From Plecoglossus altivelis (lineage: Eukaryota; Chordata; Actinopteri; Osmeriformes; Plecoglossidae), in assembly GCA_036571765.1 (NCBI GenBank), contig BROE01000006.1, forward strand, positions 15,546,868 to 15,610,867: a stretch of DNA of 64,000 bases, given 5' to 3'. This document shows, piece after piece, positions 55,389 to 64,000 of the stretch (positions are counted from its first letter, which is position 1; every line of letters begins with the position of its first letter). The position numbers and the translations under genes were made by a program. The notes below the pieces were generated by a model. It did not search any database, was not told the DNA's origin, and saw nothing but the letters and a program-made list of their open reading frames with translations.

Positions 55389-55457
55389 CAGATGTAGATA
55401 AGAAGCCACTATCTGCTCCCTTATCTGTTCTGCCACTGATCAGATAGCTGGGGATAA
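55389..55457. promoter_or_regulatory. GATA-motif cluster with E-box
   Basis: An E-box CAGATG (55389-55394) is followed by four WGATAR matches: AGATAA (55396-55401, plus), AGATAG on the minus strand (55409-55414), AGATAA on the minus strand (55421-55426) and AGATAG (55442-55447, plus). A weaker GGATAA lies at 55452-55457. WGATAR is the established binding site of GATA1-6 factors. Density is well above chance expectation (about one per 0.5 kb). Confidence 0.5.
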
Positions 55458-55750
55458 ACCCGCCATTCGGCTTTCTTCTCCTCCGCGGTGGAAAATTGTC
55501 TTGCCGACGGCATCTCTTTCCTCTGTATTTGAAGTATTCCAGGATTGTGTGTCTTCTCTCTGCGTGGGAGAGAAGAGTTGCCAAGCGCCTCTCTCCTCAG
55601 CTTGGATCAAAGGCAGACAGGAAATTATGTCAGAGTGATGAGCACTGATTGGCCTCCTCAGGGAAGGTTTGAGACAGGCCGCATGTGTAAAGCATCAACT
55701 TTGTCTGCCCTGCTCTAAGGCCACAACACAGCCGTTTACCTTTAGACAAC

Positions 55751-55760
55751 CTAAAAATAA
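55751..55760 (+). promoter_or_regulatory. MEF2 site
   Basis: CTAAAAATAA is a perfect match to the MEF2 consensus YTAWWWWTAR, about 300 bp from the GATA cluster. Confidence 0.4.
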
Positions 55761-56060
55761 AACTACCCCGGACTATATTGTTTGTCCACAGGTTCTCCAT
55801 GAAACGCTCTGCGTAAGAGGATGCGCTCCTCCTCAACGCGAGCCAGGAATTCGAATCACCATCTCCAACAGCGGAGCACGCTCCCTTGACATCCTCGTCA
55901 GTCAAACGCCGTCAGCCATTCAGATGAGCGGTGGCATCAGATCGGATTTGCGAGACAGAAGACGGGTTGAAGGCAAAGCGTCAGCTACGATCTTTTGTCC
56001 AGAGGCAGGGAAGTTGTCAGACAATTAACCCTGCGGTGCAGCCCCCACCACCACCGAAGC

Positions 56061-56400
56061 ACACATATCCAGTTGCAGACACACACACACCAGGAGGTGT
56101 TGTTATGCCACAGTCCTTCTGTGTACAGCCAGACCCTCCCATCTCTCCCTCTCTTGGAGACAAACTGACAGGCTATATTGCTGCTGTGTTACTGCCGCCC
56201 ACATAAAAGCCAGTTTGTCTCTGATCGCATAATTGCTCACCAGCACACACACACACATACACACACACAAAAACACATAGACACAACCCTATCCCCAAAC
56301 GCAAGAAAAGTGGAGCTCTAGCTCCCTATACACACAAACATGCGCACACTCACAAACACGCACACACACATACATACACAGGTAAAGCACAGAGGCAGAG
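56061..56400. repeat. CA-type imperfect repeats
   Basis: CA runs at 56081-56092, 56244-56275 and 56330-56382, with complex spacers. Confidence 0.8.
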
Positions 56401-56775
56401 CAGACACCATTTGATAAAACTGCAGTCAAAACCTCCACTGACACCTAATCAATAACATCAATAACACGCCAGCTAATAAGGCCCGACGATGTTTACAAAC
56501 AACAACAACACAGCAGTCAAAGATATGGAATATTAACGATCCCTCCAGAAGAGTAGAGATAAGATAAACACAATGCTCATTGTTTAATGCGTACTGAGAG
56601 CGAGAGAAAGAGAGAGAAAGAGAGGGAGAAGAAAATTGAAAGACTGATTAAGTCAGAAAGAGTGAGAGAGCCACAGAGAAGCAGTGGAACGGAGGGAAGA
56701 AAAGGAGTTGGAGAGACAGAGCTGCGAACACAAAAAATGGGATAGAGAGAAAGAGAGAGAGGTATAGAGGCACAG
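56401..56775. other. Complex piece then GA-rich tract
   Basis: 56401-56590 complex with CAACAACAACA; 56600-56765 GA-rich (AGAGAAAGAGAG). Nothing recognised as a gene. Confidence 0.65.
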
Positions 56776-56817
56776 TGATGGCGAGATTGGGAAGAAAAGG
56801 GGACCGCTCGTACTCAC

Positions 56818-56923
56818 CCGAGTTCCTCTTGGAGATATACTTGAGGTTGACGCAGGTGACAGCAGAGACGAAGAGGAAGAGGAGGGACGGCGACTTCATC
56901 TTTCACTCTGTCTTTCAGGGGAT
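56818..56923 (-). CDS. Putative first coding exon encoding a signal peptide (gene unidentified)
   Basis: On the minus strand, a pyrimidine tract of about 70 bp ends in TCTGTTCCCAG (AG at 56925-56924), a good 3' splice site. A 24-nt leader follows, then an ATG at 56899-56897 with A at -3. The open frame runs 27 codons plus one base to 56818 and is followed at once by GTGAGTA (56817-56811), a near-optimal donor (phase 1). The peptide begins MKSPSLLFLFVSAVTC: a charged N-terminus, a hydrophobic core and a small/polar end typical of a secretory signal peptide. It continues VNLKYISKRNS before the splice. This fits an ATG-bearing second exon of a secreted or membrane gene transcribed leftward. No partner exon was recognised, so the family is unknown; superficial resemblance to several signal-peptide exons is not enough to name one. 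A chance splice-bounded ORF remains possible. Confidence 0.5.
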
Positions 56924-56925
56924 CT

Positions 56926-56996
56926 GGGAACAGAGTGGGGGAGAGGGAAAGAGAGGGGGGAGAGGAGGGAGGGAGAGAGAGAGAGAGAGAGAGAAA
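56926..56996 (-). promoter_or_regulatory. Polypyrimidine tract of putative 3' splice site
   Basis: The minus strand is (CT)n followed by CCCTCC-type pyrimidines up to the CAG at the exon boundary. The plus strand shows it as a GA tract that runs into the assembly gap. Confidence 0.5.
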
Positions 56997-57532
56997 NNNN
57001 NNNNNNNNNNNNNNNNNNNNNNNNNNNNNNNNNNNNNNNNNNNNNNNNNNNNNNNNNNNNNNNNNNNNNNNNNNNNNNNNNNNNNNNNNNNNNNNNNNNN
57101 NNNNNNNNNNNNNNNNNNNNNNNNNNNNNNNNNNNNNNNNNNNNNNNNNNNNNNNNNNNNNNNNNNNNNNNNNNNNNNNNNNNNNNNNNNNNNNNNNNNN
57201 NNNNNNNNNNNNNNNNNNNNNNNNNNNNNNNNNNNNNNNNNNNNNNNNNNNNNNNNNNNNNNNNNNNNNNNNNNNNNNNNNNNNNNNNNNNNNNNNNNNN
57301 NNNNNNNNNNNNNNNNNNNNNNNNNNNNNNNNNNNNNNNNNNNNNNNNNNNNNNNNNNNNNNNNNNNNNNNNNNNNNNNNNNNNNNNNNNNNNNNNNNNN
57401 NNNNNNNNNNNNNNNNNNNNNNNNNNNNNNNNNNNNNNNNNNNNNNNNNNNNNNNNNNNNNNNNNNNNNNNNNNNNNNNNNNNNNNNNNNNNNNNNNNNN
57501 NNNNNNNNNNNNNNNNNNNNNNNNNNNNNNNN
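56997..57532. other. Assembly gap (536 N)
   Basis: Run of N flanked by a GA microsatellite on the left and a C9 run on the right, so the missing sequence is probably repeat-related. All long open frames through it are invalid. Confidence 0.99.
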
Positions 57533-57687
57533 CCCCCCCCCATCCTCCCCTCTTCTCTCGCAGTGTTGTCAGTGGGATTGATGACTGCTTTCATGATTAA
57601 GACACCATCATGAGGAGATTTAGACCAACCATGAGAACTCGTGTGCACGGGCACAGCACACTAACATCTAACATACAGTCAAGCCTA

Positions 57688-57727
<40 letters not shown>

Positions 57728-58210
57728 TGGGCCCTGAGAGAGAAGAGATTAGGAGATCTACAGCTCATTTAGAAGAATAGAGAGCTGAGTTATAACTGGT
57801 CTGAATCCAACTCAGCGACGTATGGGTTTATGTAGAAGGTCCACCAGTAACCAGGTTGGCTACACACACACATTACATTAAACACACACACACTTGAATA
57901 CACACGCAACCAAATAACGGCGCTGCCTCAGTACGTGAGCAAGTAAGACCCGTGTAAGAGAGTTTCCTTTGTGAGAAGGTGGGGAGAAAGAGGAGGATAA
58001 GGAGAAGAGGGAGGGAGATGGCAACCAGGAAGAAGAGATGGAGGAGGAGAAAGAGAACAGAAAGAAAGGGGGGAGGAGGAGAGAGAAAGGAAGAGGAGGG
58101 TAGGAGAGGAAGAGGAAGAGGAGGTGGTTAAAGAGAGATTCAGCTGTTTCCAGATAGAAAGATAATAATAGGGGGATATGAGGATGTCACAAACAATAAT
58201 CATTTTCTTT
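57533..58210. repeat. Complex sequence with CA microsatellite and purine tract
   Basis: C-rich start, complex to 57685, perfect (CA)n at 57690-57724, complex to 57955, purine-rich at about 57975-58135. Confidence 0.75.
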
Positions 58211-59070
58211 GTCTGAAAAGTTGTCCTCCATCCAAAATGGATCTGTGTGTGTGTGCATGTACAGGATCCACCCGAATATTATCCAAACTACAATTCCCTT
58301 CCAACAACACCATCCAAATCATCCTTTTTTACTCTCTCTGTCTCACACACACTCTCTCACAAAAAACACACAGAGACATATTCTTTGCTTTCTCCCCCTT
58401 ATATCACTAATTGATACCTAAAATATCCCCAGAATTGCACGCCAAACACACCCACACTCAGGCATTCAGACATGCACAAACACACACTCACACACACACA
58501 CACACACAACGCCAGAGCCAAAAAACATTGCCATGTTATTTCGGGCCCAAACATTCCAGTGAGCAAAGACGACTGGACCATTAGGAGTCTCAGTCTTTCC
58601 AGGTATTAGCATATAAATTATTCAAAAGTTCCCACTCTGTATAACTGCTCTGACTGCAACTGCCTCCACCCCAACACACACACGCATGCAGGTCAGGTGA
58701 TTGAGGGTGACATAATGATAGCATTAATGGATGCAGAGGCACCTGTTCAGACCAGAGACTAATTGCTAACCCACGAATCCCAGGTAGTGGTGGTGGACCA
58801 GGGGTGGGGAAAAAAGGGAGACCACCTGAAAAGAGACAAGCAACGTTACCTGGGTGACCTCGCCTGCCTCCTCCACTGAGGAGAGACGCAGAGAGAAGAG
58901 TAAAAGAGAAGTTTACTGAATTTGCTCACGCACTATTCCCTGTCATTATCAGCAGGAGAAACAGATCCAAACCGACCCTGGTCCCTTGACTCCCCTGCAG
59001 ACGCACTTCCTGCTTCCCAGCCAATCAGCTGCTGAGACTCGGCTCAGTCTAATCAATACCACTATAATAG
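58211..59070. other. Complex sequence with CA runs
   Basis: GT run at 58243-58256 and CA-rich at 58445-58509; otherwise mixed. Nothing recognised. Confidence 0.5.
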
Positions 59071-59072
59071 AT

Positions 59073-59098
59073 TTTCTCTCTCTCTCTCTCTCTCTGCT
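59073..59098. repeat. (CT)n microsatellite
   Basis: About 11 CT units. Confidence 0.93.
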
Positions 59099-59111
59099 CT
59101 GCCTTTCTCTT

Positions 59112-59150
59112 TCATTCAATTTAGTAAGCTTTATTGGCATAAATGTTAGA
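59112..59150 (-). mobile_element. L2-like LINE 3' tail remnant
   Basis: The minus strand reads ATGCCAATAAAGCTTACTAAATTGAATGAA. This resembles the teleost L2-type terminus 'GCCAATAAAGC...AATTGAATTGAA', an AATAAA-containing 3' end with a TTGAA-type tail. The element body is not recognisable. Confidence 0.45.
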
Positions 59151-59640
59151 GTTGAGCAACCTTTTATTTTAAACAATCTTTATTTCTCTCTTTTCTTTTT
59201 CTTCTGCACTCTGTTAACATACTCATAGCTATCTACAGTATCAAGTAGAACTGCAAAAATTAGACTGTGACATTTGTACTGTCTTGGAAGAAGAGAACTA
59301 GAGGGGAGGGGTGGAGAGGAGAGAGAAGGAGAGGAGGAATTCCAGCCGCTGCTGTTCTTCCCTGTAGACTGCACGTTCAGGGAATACAAAGAGTTAAATT
59401 CAAACCCAACACACTCCCTTGACTTCGAAACGTGTTTATGGCAGGACGAAGCCATCTGTCCACACACACACACACAGAGGCCCTCTCCTGTCAATCCTCA
59501 CAGTGGTGGGTTAAGCACTCGCTTTAGCAAGATGAGTAATAATTTGTGTCAGAGTCTTGCCTGCTTGCAAGTAGCGGAGTAGCGAGGAACATATGCTTGA
59601 ACCTCTGTCTCCACGCCAGAGCATCACATTCAGCCTTCCT
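59151..59640. other. Complex sequence
   Basis: Purine-rich piece at 59290-59338, CA run at 59461-59476; otherwise mixed. Nothing recognised. Confidence 0.5.
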
Positions 59641-60090
59641 GCCCTCTCTCCTCCTCTTCTTCCCTCTCCGTTCCTCCCCGCGCCTGTTATCGCCGCTCCC
59701 CCACCTCCCCTGTTCCCCTTCCGTTGTCTCCTCTCCTCTGTGCCTCCTCTGTGCCTCTCTCCTCCCTTCGTCTCAACGAGTCCCGAAGTCTCCCCTGTCT
59801 TTCCTCCTTTCTCTCTGTTGCCTCTACCTATCCCACTCCCATCTCTTTCCTCTCCTTTCCACACTTCTACTCTGATCTTATCTGTGGGTTTTTTCCTTCA
59901 TCTCCGTACGACCCTTCGTTCTTCCATCACACTTTCAACTGCTCTTTTCCCTTCGTCGGCCCTCTCCTCATCCTCCAATCTCCCCCTTCCTTGTTCAGAC
60001 TCCTTGTTCAGACACCTCTCTCGCCTTGTCTTCTCTTCTCTTCTCCTTTCTCATCCATCCATCCTTCCTTCCCTCCCTCCTCAGAGACAG
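59641..60090. repeat. C/T-biased tract
   Basis: About 450 bp pyrimidine-rich, less regular than the other tracts, giving overlapping Ser/Leu/Pro frames of up to 168 residues with no domain. Confidence 0.7.
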
Positions 60091-60109
60091 CACCGATAGG
60101 GAGGACTGA

Positions 60110-60460
60110 GTCAGATGGGGGGGAGAAATAGAGTCGGAGAGGAGGAGACAGACGGAGAGGGAGAGAGAATCGGTGAGAAGGCGAGGCAGTGCCAGGGCCT
60201 ATAATGGACACAGAGACAGAAGGAGCAAAAGGGGGGTGGTGCAGCAAAGAGCAGGGGCTGAGTGTATCAGAGAGACAGAAAGAGGGGGGGAGAAAGGGAG
60301 AGAGAGAAGGAGAGGGAGAAAAATGGAGAGAGGGAGGGAAGAGGGAGGGAGAGAGAGGAATGAAGAGGGAGGGAGGGAGAGGGAGAGAGAGGGGGATGGA
60401 GGGAGAGAGAGGGAGGGAGAGAGGGAGGGAGCGAGAGGGAGAGCACACAGCGCAGACAGC
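60110..60460. repeat. GAGGGA polypurine tract
   Basis: GGGAGAGA and GGGAGGGA tetramer-like repeats, strongest at about 60285-60445. Confidence 0.88.
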
Positions 60461-60720
60461 GTTCACAGCTGCAGCAGTCCCCAGCAGGGCAGACCATGCC
60501 AGCCTGGCACTGCCACAGGGCTAGGCCAAGGAGGGTGGGGGGAGAGAGGGAGCAAGAGAGAAAGAGAAATGGAGAGAGGAAGAGAGCAAGGGGCAAAAGA
60601 GATAGGAAGTGAGGGTGCGAGGGAGAGCGAGAGATGTGCTGTGGAGCTTCTCTGTCACAGCAATTAGCAGCTGCTCAACTACTCTGTTGCCCCCTCCTCC
60701 CCCAAACACACACTCACACA
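60461..60720. other. Complex piece with purine stretch
   Basis: 60461-60535 complex and GC-rich; 60540-60635 purine-rich; 60636-60720 mixed. Nothing recognised. Confidence 0.55.
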
Positions 60721-60822
60721 ACCATCGCCATCACAAAATGCACACAGAAGCACACACACACAAATGCACACACAGAAGACACAAATAAGGACCCAGTCCT
60801 TAGTCATACACACGTTCTCGCG

Positions 60823-60862
<40 letters not shown>
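60721..60862. repeat. CA microsatellite
   Basis: Loose CA words from 60738; perfect (CA)n at about 60826-60862. Confidence 0.93.
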
Positions 60863-60864
<2 letters not shown>

Positions 60865-61320
60865 GCTGCATCCTCCAGAGAGCGGCAATGTTGGAGTCCC
60901 GGATTGTAGAGCAGCAATCAGGGGGAGCCGTTCCAAAAGGCATCTTTATTTCAGAAGGGTATTCTGGCCCCACAAGAAACATTTTGAAGAGGCTTTGGGT
61001 TGCTTGAATCTTGTGAGGTAATATTTCTAGAACCTTCGAACTCCTGCTTGACAAAATGGTACTTCCCGACAGTAGAGGTTAAAAAAGACCTTCTTCGAGG
61101 GAGTTCTCTCACAGGAATAAAACCTTGTCCTCAAGGGGATGTGGTGTGTGAGCAAGCCACGGTGCTCCACCGTCCAGACAGCCACTATCTCAATCCCTCA
61201 TTGTATGGAGCGAAATCACGGATACATTACCAGGAGCTTTGTGCGATTCAGACTGAGGTAAATGGATTGTTCTTTAGAGCAGTTTGCCACATAGATCCCC
61301 AGCATAAACCCCTGGTTCAC
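60863..61320. other. Complex block
   Basis: About 450 bp of low-repeat sequence. A 119-residue plus frame (61000-61359) is compositionally complex, but no family is recognised and no splice pair bounds it. Could be conserved non-coding DNA. Confidence 0.45.
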
Positions 61321-61770
61321 ACACACACATACAGATGCACACAAATACAGAGATCATAAGCCCTGTAGCTTACACATCGGCTCTCTGACTCACACACAGA
61401 CACACACATACACACAGGGAGAATCAATGGCCACTATTAAGCATTCTGCAGCACATCAATCAGTTGATTAGTTAGCAGGAATGATTATATGGCTCTGGTG
61501 GCAATTACCTCCCTAACACCAGGGCTACCAGCCTCCTTGTTTTTCAGTCTGCCAAATTTTCACTCTCATTGGTTGCCAGAGATCCTGTCAGCCAAAACAC
61601 ACACTCTTATTGGCCAATACATATAAAGACTAGGGTAATTTCTTTCAAGACTGCAGGGATTGGTTGACCTGATCAGATCACGTTACATTTCTTACAAAAG
61701 ATTAAATGACTGGTAAAGATTAGTATATGATTAGTAAAATATCTAAAATTTCTGGTGTCTACCTGCCTGC
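61321..61770. other. CA words then complex block with CCAAT motifs
   Basis: CA words at 61320-61418, then complex sequence including ATCAATCAGTTGATTAG (about 61457-61473) and the CCAAT cluster at 61568-61663. Confidence 0.5.
61568..61663. promoter_or_regulatory. CCAAT-box cluster with TATA-like word
   Basis: ATTGG at 61568-61572, the palindrome ATTGGCCAAT at 61609-61618 (a CCAAT box on each strand), an ATATAAAG word at 61621-61628 and ATTGG at 61659-61663. CCAAT boxes are the NF-Y binding motif. Promoter function is inference, and no CDS is seen downstream. Confidence 0.35.
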
Positions 61771-61773
61771 GCC

Positions 61774-61794
61774 TATGTGTGTGTGTGTATGTGT

Positions 61795-61838
<44 letters not shown>

Positions 61839-61887
61839 ACGTGTGTGCGTACGTGTGTGCGTACGTGTGTGCGTGCATGTGCATATA
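61774..61887. repeat. 114-bp uninterrupted alternating purine-pyrimidine tract
   Basis: (TG)n with TATG and GCGTAC variants; a 12-bp GTGTGTGCGTAC unit is repeated three times near the right end. Every step alternates purine and pyrimidine, so it is strongly Z-DNA-prone. Confidence 0.93.
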
Positions 61888-62034
61888 ACCATGCGAAGAG
61901 TAGGTAGGTAGAGTAGGACATGCATATCCAGGTGACAGTATAACTGTAACCAAGCGTGGCACCATTAAGCCACTTCTAATAACATCATCCTAACCATCAC
62001 TGCTGGCTAGACTGTGCTACAAGACCAGTAGCCA
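61888..62034. other. Complex spacer
   Basis: Mixed sequence beginning with a short AGGTAGGTAG run; nothing recognised. Confidence 0.5.
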
Positions 62035-62337
62035 CACTAGACTTACAACACTACTAACTACACTAGGCTACAACACCACTACATACTCTAGACTTACAAC
62101 ACCACTAGCTGCACTTGACTACACCCCCACTAGCTACACTAGACTACACCACCACTAGCTACACTAGACTTAACCACCACTAGCTACACTAGACTACACC
62201 ACCACTAGCTGTACTAGATTACACCACCACTAGCTACACTAGACTACAACACCACTAGCTACACTAGACTACAACACCACTAGCTACACTAGACTAAAAC
62301 ACCACTAGCTGCACTAGACTACACCACCTCTAGCTAG
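62035..62337. repeat. 25-bp ACTAGCTACACTAGACTACACCACC minisatellite
   Basis: About twelve tandem units of 25 bp with substitutions (TACAACACC and TTAACCACC variants). Copies are more regular in the right half. The unit contains CTAG twice. Confidence 0.93.
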
Positions 62338-62695
62338 ACAAGCGCATCCCTGAACAACACTAGCACCAGAAACACTTATAGTGTGAGTGTGTGTACCTGT
62401 GTTTATGTGTATGTCGGAGTGAGATAGAGAAAGGCAGAGGGGATAGAGAGAGAGACTATATAATCTATTTTAATTATGAATACACTTTGATCACATCCAC
62501 ATTTCATTAATGTATGTCACCTGTCAGACTTTACTTGTTACACGCCTGCTTCCTGCCCTGTTCATTGGTTAAGCCTTTGTAGCTGAGACGGGGGAGGATA
62601 CATCAAATCCACATTAAACAGACGACTCTAATCCAGCTACAGGTTACATAACGCAAGTAGCTAGATTAGTTCACACCTAATAACAAATTCAGACA
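62338..62695. other. AT-rich complex sequence
   Basis: GT words at 62385-62412 and a GA piece at 62440-62455; otherwise complex. Nothing recognised. Confidence 0.5.
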
Positions 62696-62802
62696 GCACT
62701 ATAGAATAGAATAGACTAGAACCAAGTGGCGTAAAATAGAAATGTAACAAAAAAAATAGACTATGAAATAGCTGTAACAGAATAGAATAGATAATAGAAA
62801 AG
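62696..62802. repeat. Degenerate (TAGAA)n pentamer
   Basis: AATAGAATAGAATAG words at 62700-62718 and 62779-62800 with A-rich sequence between. Confidence 0.75.
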
Positions 62803-63125
62803 CTTCCAGGAAATCCCCTTAGTAGACGACTTTAGAGGCAGGCAGACAGAGATGGAGAGTAGGATGTGTAAGAGAGAGAGGAGAATGGGGAAAAAAGAAG
62901 GAAGAGAGAGTGACAGAGGGCTAAAGGCAAGGAGGAATGGAGAGACAGAGCTGGAGCTGATGGTAGGGTTCCTGCCTCCCTGTATAGAGTAGATTATAGG
63001 CCAGGAAACCACAAAGGAGACACGGCATGCTCCATAGGTCCTTTGCAGCCCTCCACCACATGCACACACACACACAGTGGCCAGTCAGCCAAGGAGATGC
63101 AGCGCGAGCCAAGCTGAGACAGATG
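62803..63125. other. Complex piece with purine stretch and CA run
   Basis: Purine-rich at 62865-62945, CA run at 63060-63076; rest mixed. Nothing recognised. Confidence 0.55.
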
Positions 63126-64000
63126 GAGAGGCTTGAGGAGGATGAGTAACACACGCCTAGGGAGAGGAGCCACCCCAGAGAGCGAGAGAGCGAACGAACA
63201 AGAGAAAGACGGGGAGAAACGCTCTCCGGTGGGTAAAAGGGAGAGGAGTGACGCGTCAGCCACGCCACGAGCTGACCGTGGCTGGCCGCATCCAGATAAT
63301 CATGAACCCTTTACAACATCTAGCGGCTAGGCACTTCCTAGCTTGCCGGCCTTCCCGCTCTGATCCGAGCGATTGGCACACGTTTGCTTGTGCGAATTCG
63401 CCGTTGCACGTTTTTTTCACACTTTTCGTGGGGCCATTCTTACGCATTAGCTGCACTCTTAGGCTATGCGATATAATCAAGATGCCATGTTGACTGTCAG
63501 CCTACTGTATAGTGAAGCTTTATGGCCGACTGCTAGACTGCTCAACGGTGTATTTGTGGGCAGGCCTGTCGTCCTGCTGCCAGCAGCAGTTCAGGGCCAT
63601 ATGGAGGCAGCATATGTCTTGTTAATACATCATACTTATCTATAATGGATATGAGCACAGGAACCTGCCTCTCGTTTGTGACGGAGTTGGTTTTCTGTAA
63701 TGACCCATTTGGCAGGCCCAGCAGCTGTGTGGTGGGTAGGACTGCCACCAGTGTGTCAGTGCTGCTGGGAAGTGCTACAGGCGATGGACGGAGCCTTGGG
63801 GGTGCTTGATTTCGTTGGTTAACCAGCAGCCAAGTGGCCGGTGTGAGCCCACATCTCTGTCCCATGTCCCTGTGGCTGACCCAAGGCTAGTAAAGGAGTG
63901 TGTGAACCAACAGAGAGATGGTGCAGTCCGGCCCACGGACGACCAGAACCTCTCCCCCTTTCCTCGGCACTCCTCCTCCTTTTTGTGTCTCCCTTCTTCA
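63126..64000. other. Complex sequence to window end
   Basis: Low-repeat block, CpG-containing at 63175-63300. A 107-residue minus frame (63542-63865) and an 81-residue plus frame (63248-63493) show no recognisable domain. C/T-rich at the extreme end (63950-64000). Confidence 0.5.

Larger units (their letters stand above)
55319..56060. other. Complex block with GATA cluster and MEF2 site, enhancer-like
   Basis: About 740 bp with no simple repeat. It holds the GATA cluster (55389-55457) and a MEF2 consensus (55751-55760). It lies about 0.8-1.5 kb on the intron side of the orphan exon, if that gene is real. Confidence 0.5.

Noticed and set aside
55319..55397. Possible plus-strand exon after CCTCCCTCCACCAG
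   Set aside because: Frame stops at TAG within the GATA cluster and no donor is seen; more easily read as regulatory DNA.
55800..55865. tRNA-like B box (GAATTCGAATCACC)
   Set aside because: No matching A box or cloverleaf could be drawn around it.
56775..57654. 252- and 268-residue frames through the N run
   Set aside because: Most of their length is undetermined sequence; not evidence of coding.
60440..60475. REST/NRSE-like word pair (AGCAC ... GACAGCG)
   Set aside because: The half-sites have the wrong spacing and mismatches to the consensus.

Overview
The window reads as non-coding DNA from a vertebrate, most likely a teleost fish. Three things point that way: extremely dense (GT)n/(CA)n, (CT)n/(GA)n and quasi-tetranucleotide repeats; three short remnants that resemble the 3' tails of teleost SINE or L2-type LINE elements (about 7.72, 48.42 and 59.11 kb); and the absence of mammalian-type interspersed repeats. 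No species or family can be named from the sequence alone. There is no bacterial gene organisation, no operon and no recognisable complete gene. Nearly all open reading frames are low-complexity translations (His/Thr from CA, Cys/Val from GT, Ser/Leu/Pro from pyrimidine tracts, Arg/Glu/Gly from purine tracts) or chance frames in complex non-coding sequence.

The one credible coding feature is a small minus-strand exon at 56818-56923. It has a long pyrimidine tract and CAG acceptor, a 24-nt leader, an ATG in good context, 27 codons resembling a secretory signal peptide, and a strong GTGAGTA donor. If it is real, the gene runs leftward, and some or all of positions 1-56817 is a very large intron holding its regulatory elements. 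No second exon was recognised. A 536-bp assembly gap (56997-57532) lies just upstream of the acceptor.

Layout. 0-8 kb: purine/pyrimidine tracts, G-runs and CA/GT microsatellites around two complex blocks (1.23-1.68 and 5.8-6.6 kb). 8.2-11.7 kb: a long complex block broken by a degenerate CAGC/CAGT-type repeat at 10.4 kb. 11.8-20.8 kb: two related GAGGCTGGGT minisatellites, polypurine tracts and an inverted pair of nuclear-receptor DR1 motifs at 14.55/14.73 kb. 21.2-22.5 kb: complex sequence with a CArG box and a twin TTACGTAA (D-box) cluster. 22.5-33.2 kb: very repeat-rich, with several minisatellites. 34.3-36 kb: the clearest enhancer-like complex block, rich in TAAT cores. 36.4-48.5 kb: repeats alternating with complex blocks, with two convergent CTCF-like motifs at 36.6 and 48.3 kb. 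48.8-52.8 kb: minisatellites with 14-bp, 8-bp and tetranucleotide units. 53-56.9 kb: an ATTAG cluster, a GATA cluster with a MEF2 site, and the orphan exon. 57.5-64 kb: CA/GT repeats including a long Z-DNA-prone tract, a CCAAT cluster, a 25-bp minisatellite and complex sequence to the end.

No previously undescribed gene system is visible. The observations most worth checking are the twin D-box cluster, the GATA/E-box/MEF2 block, the inverted DR1 pair and the orphan signal-peptide exon. Regulatory calls are motif matches read by eye and have not been tested for conservation.
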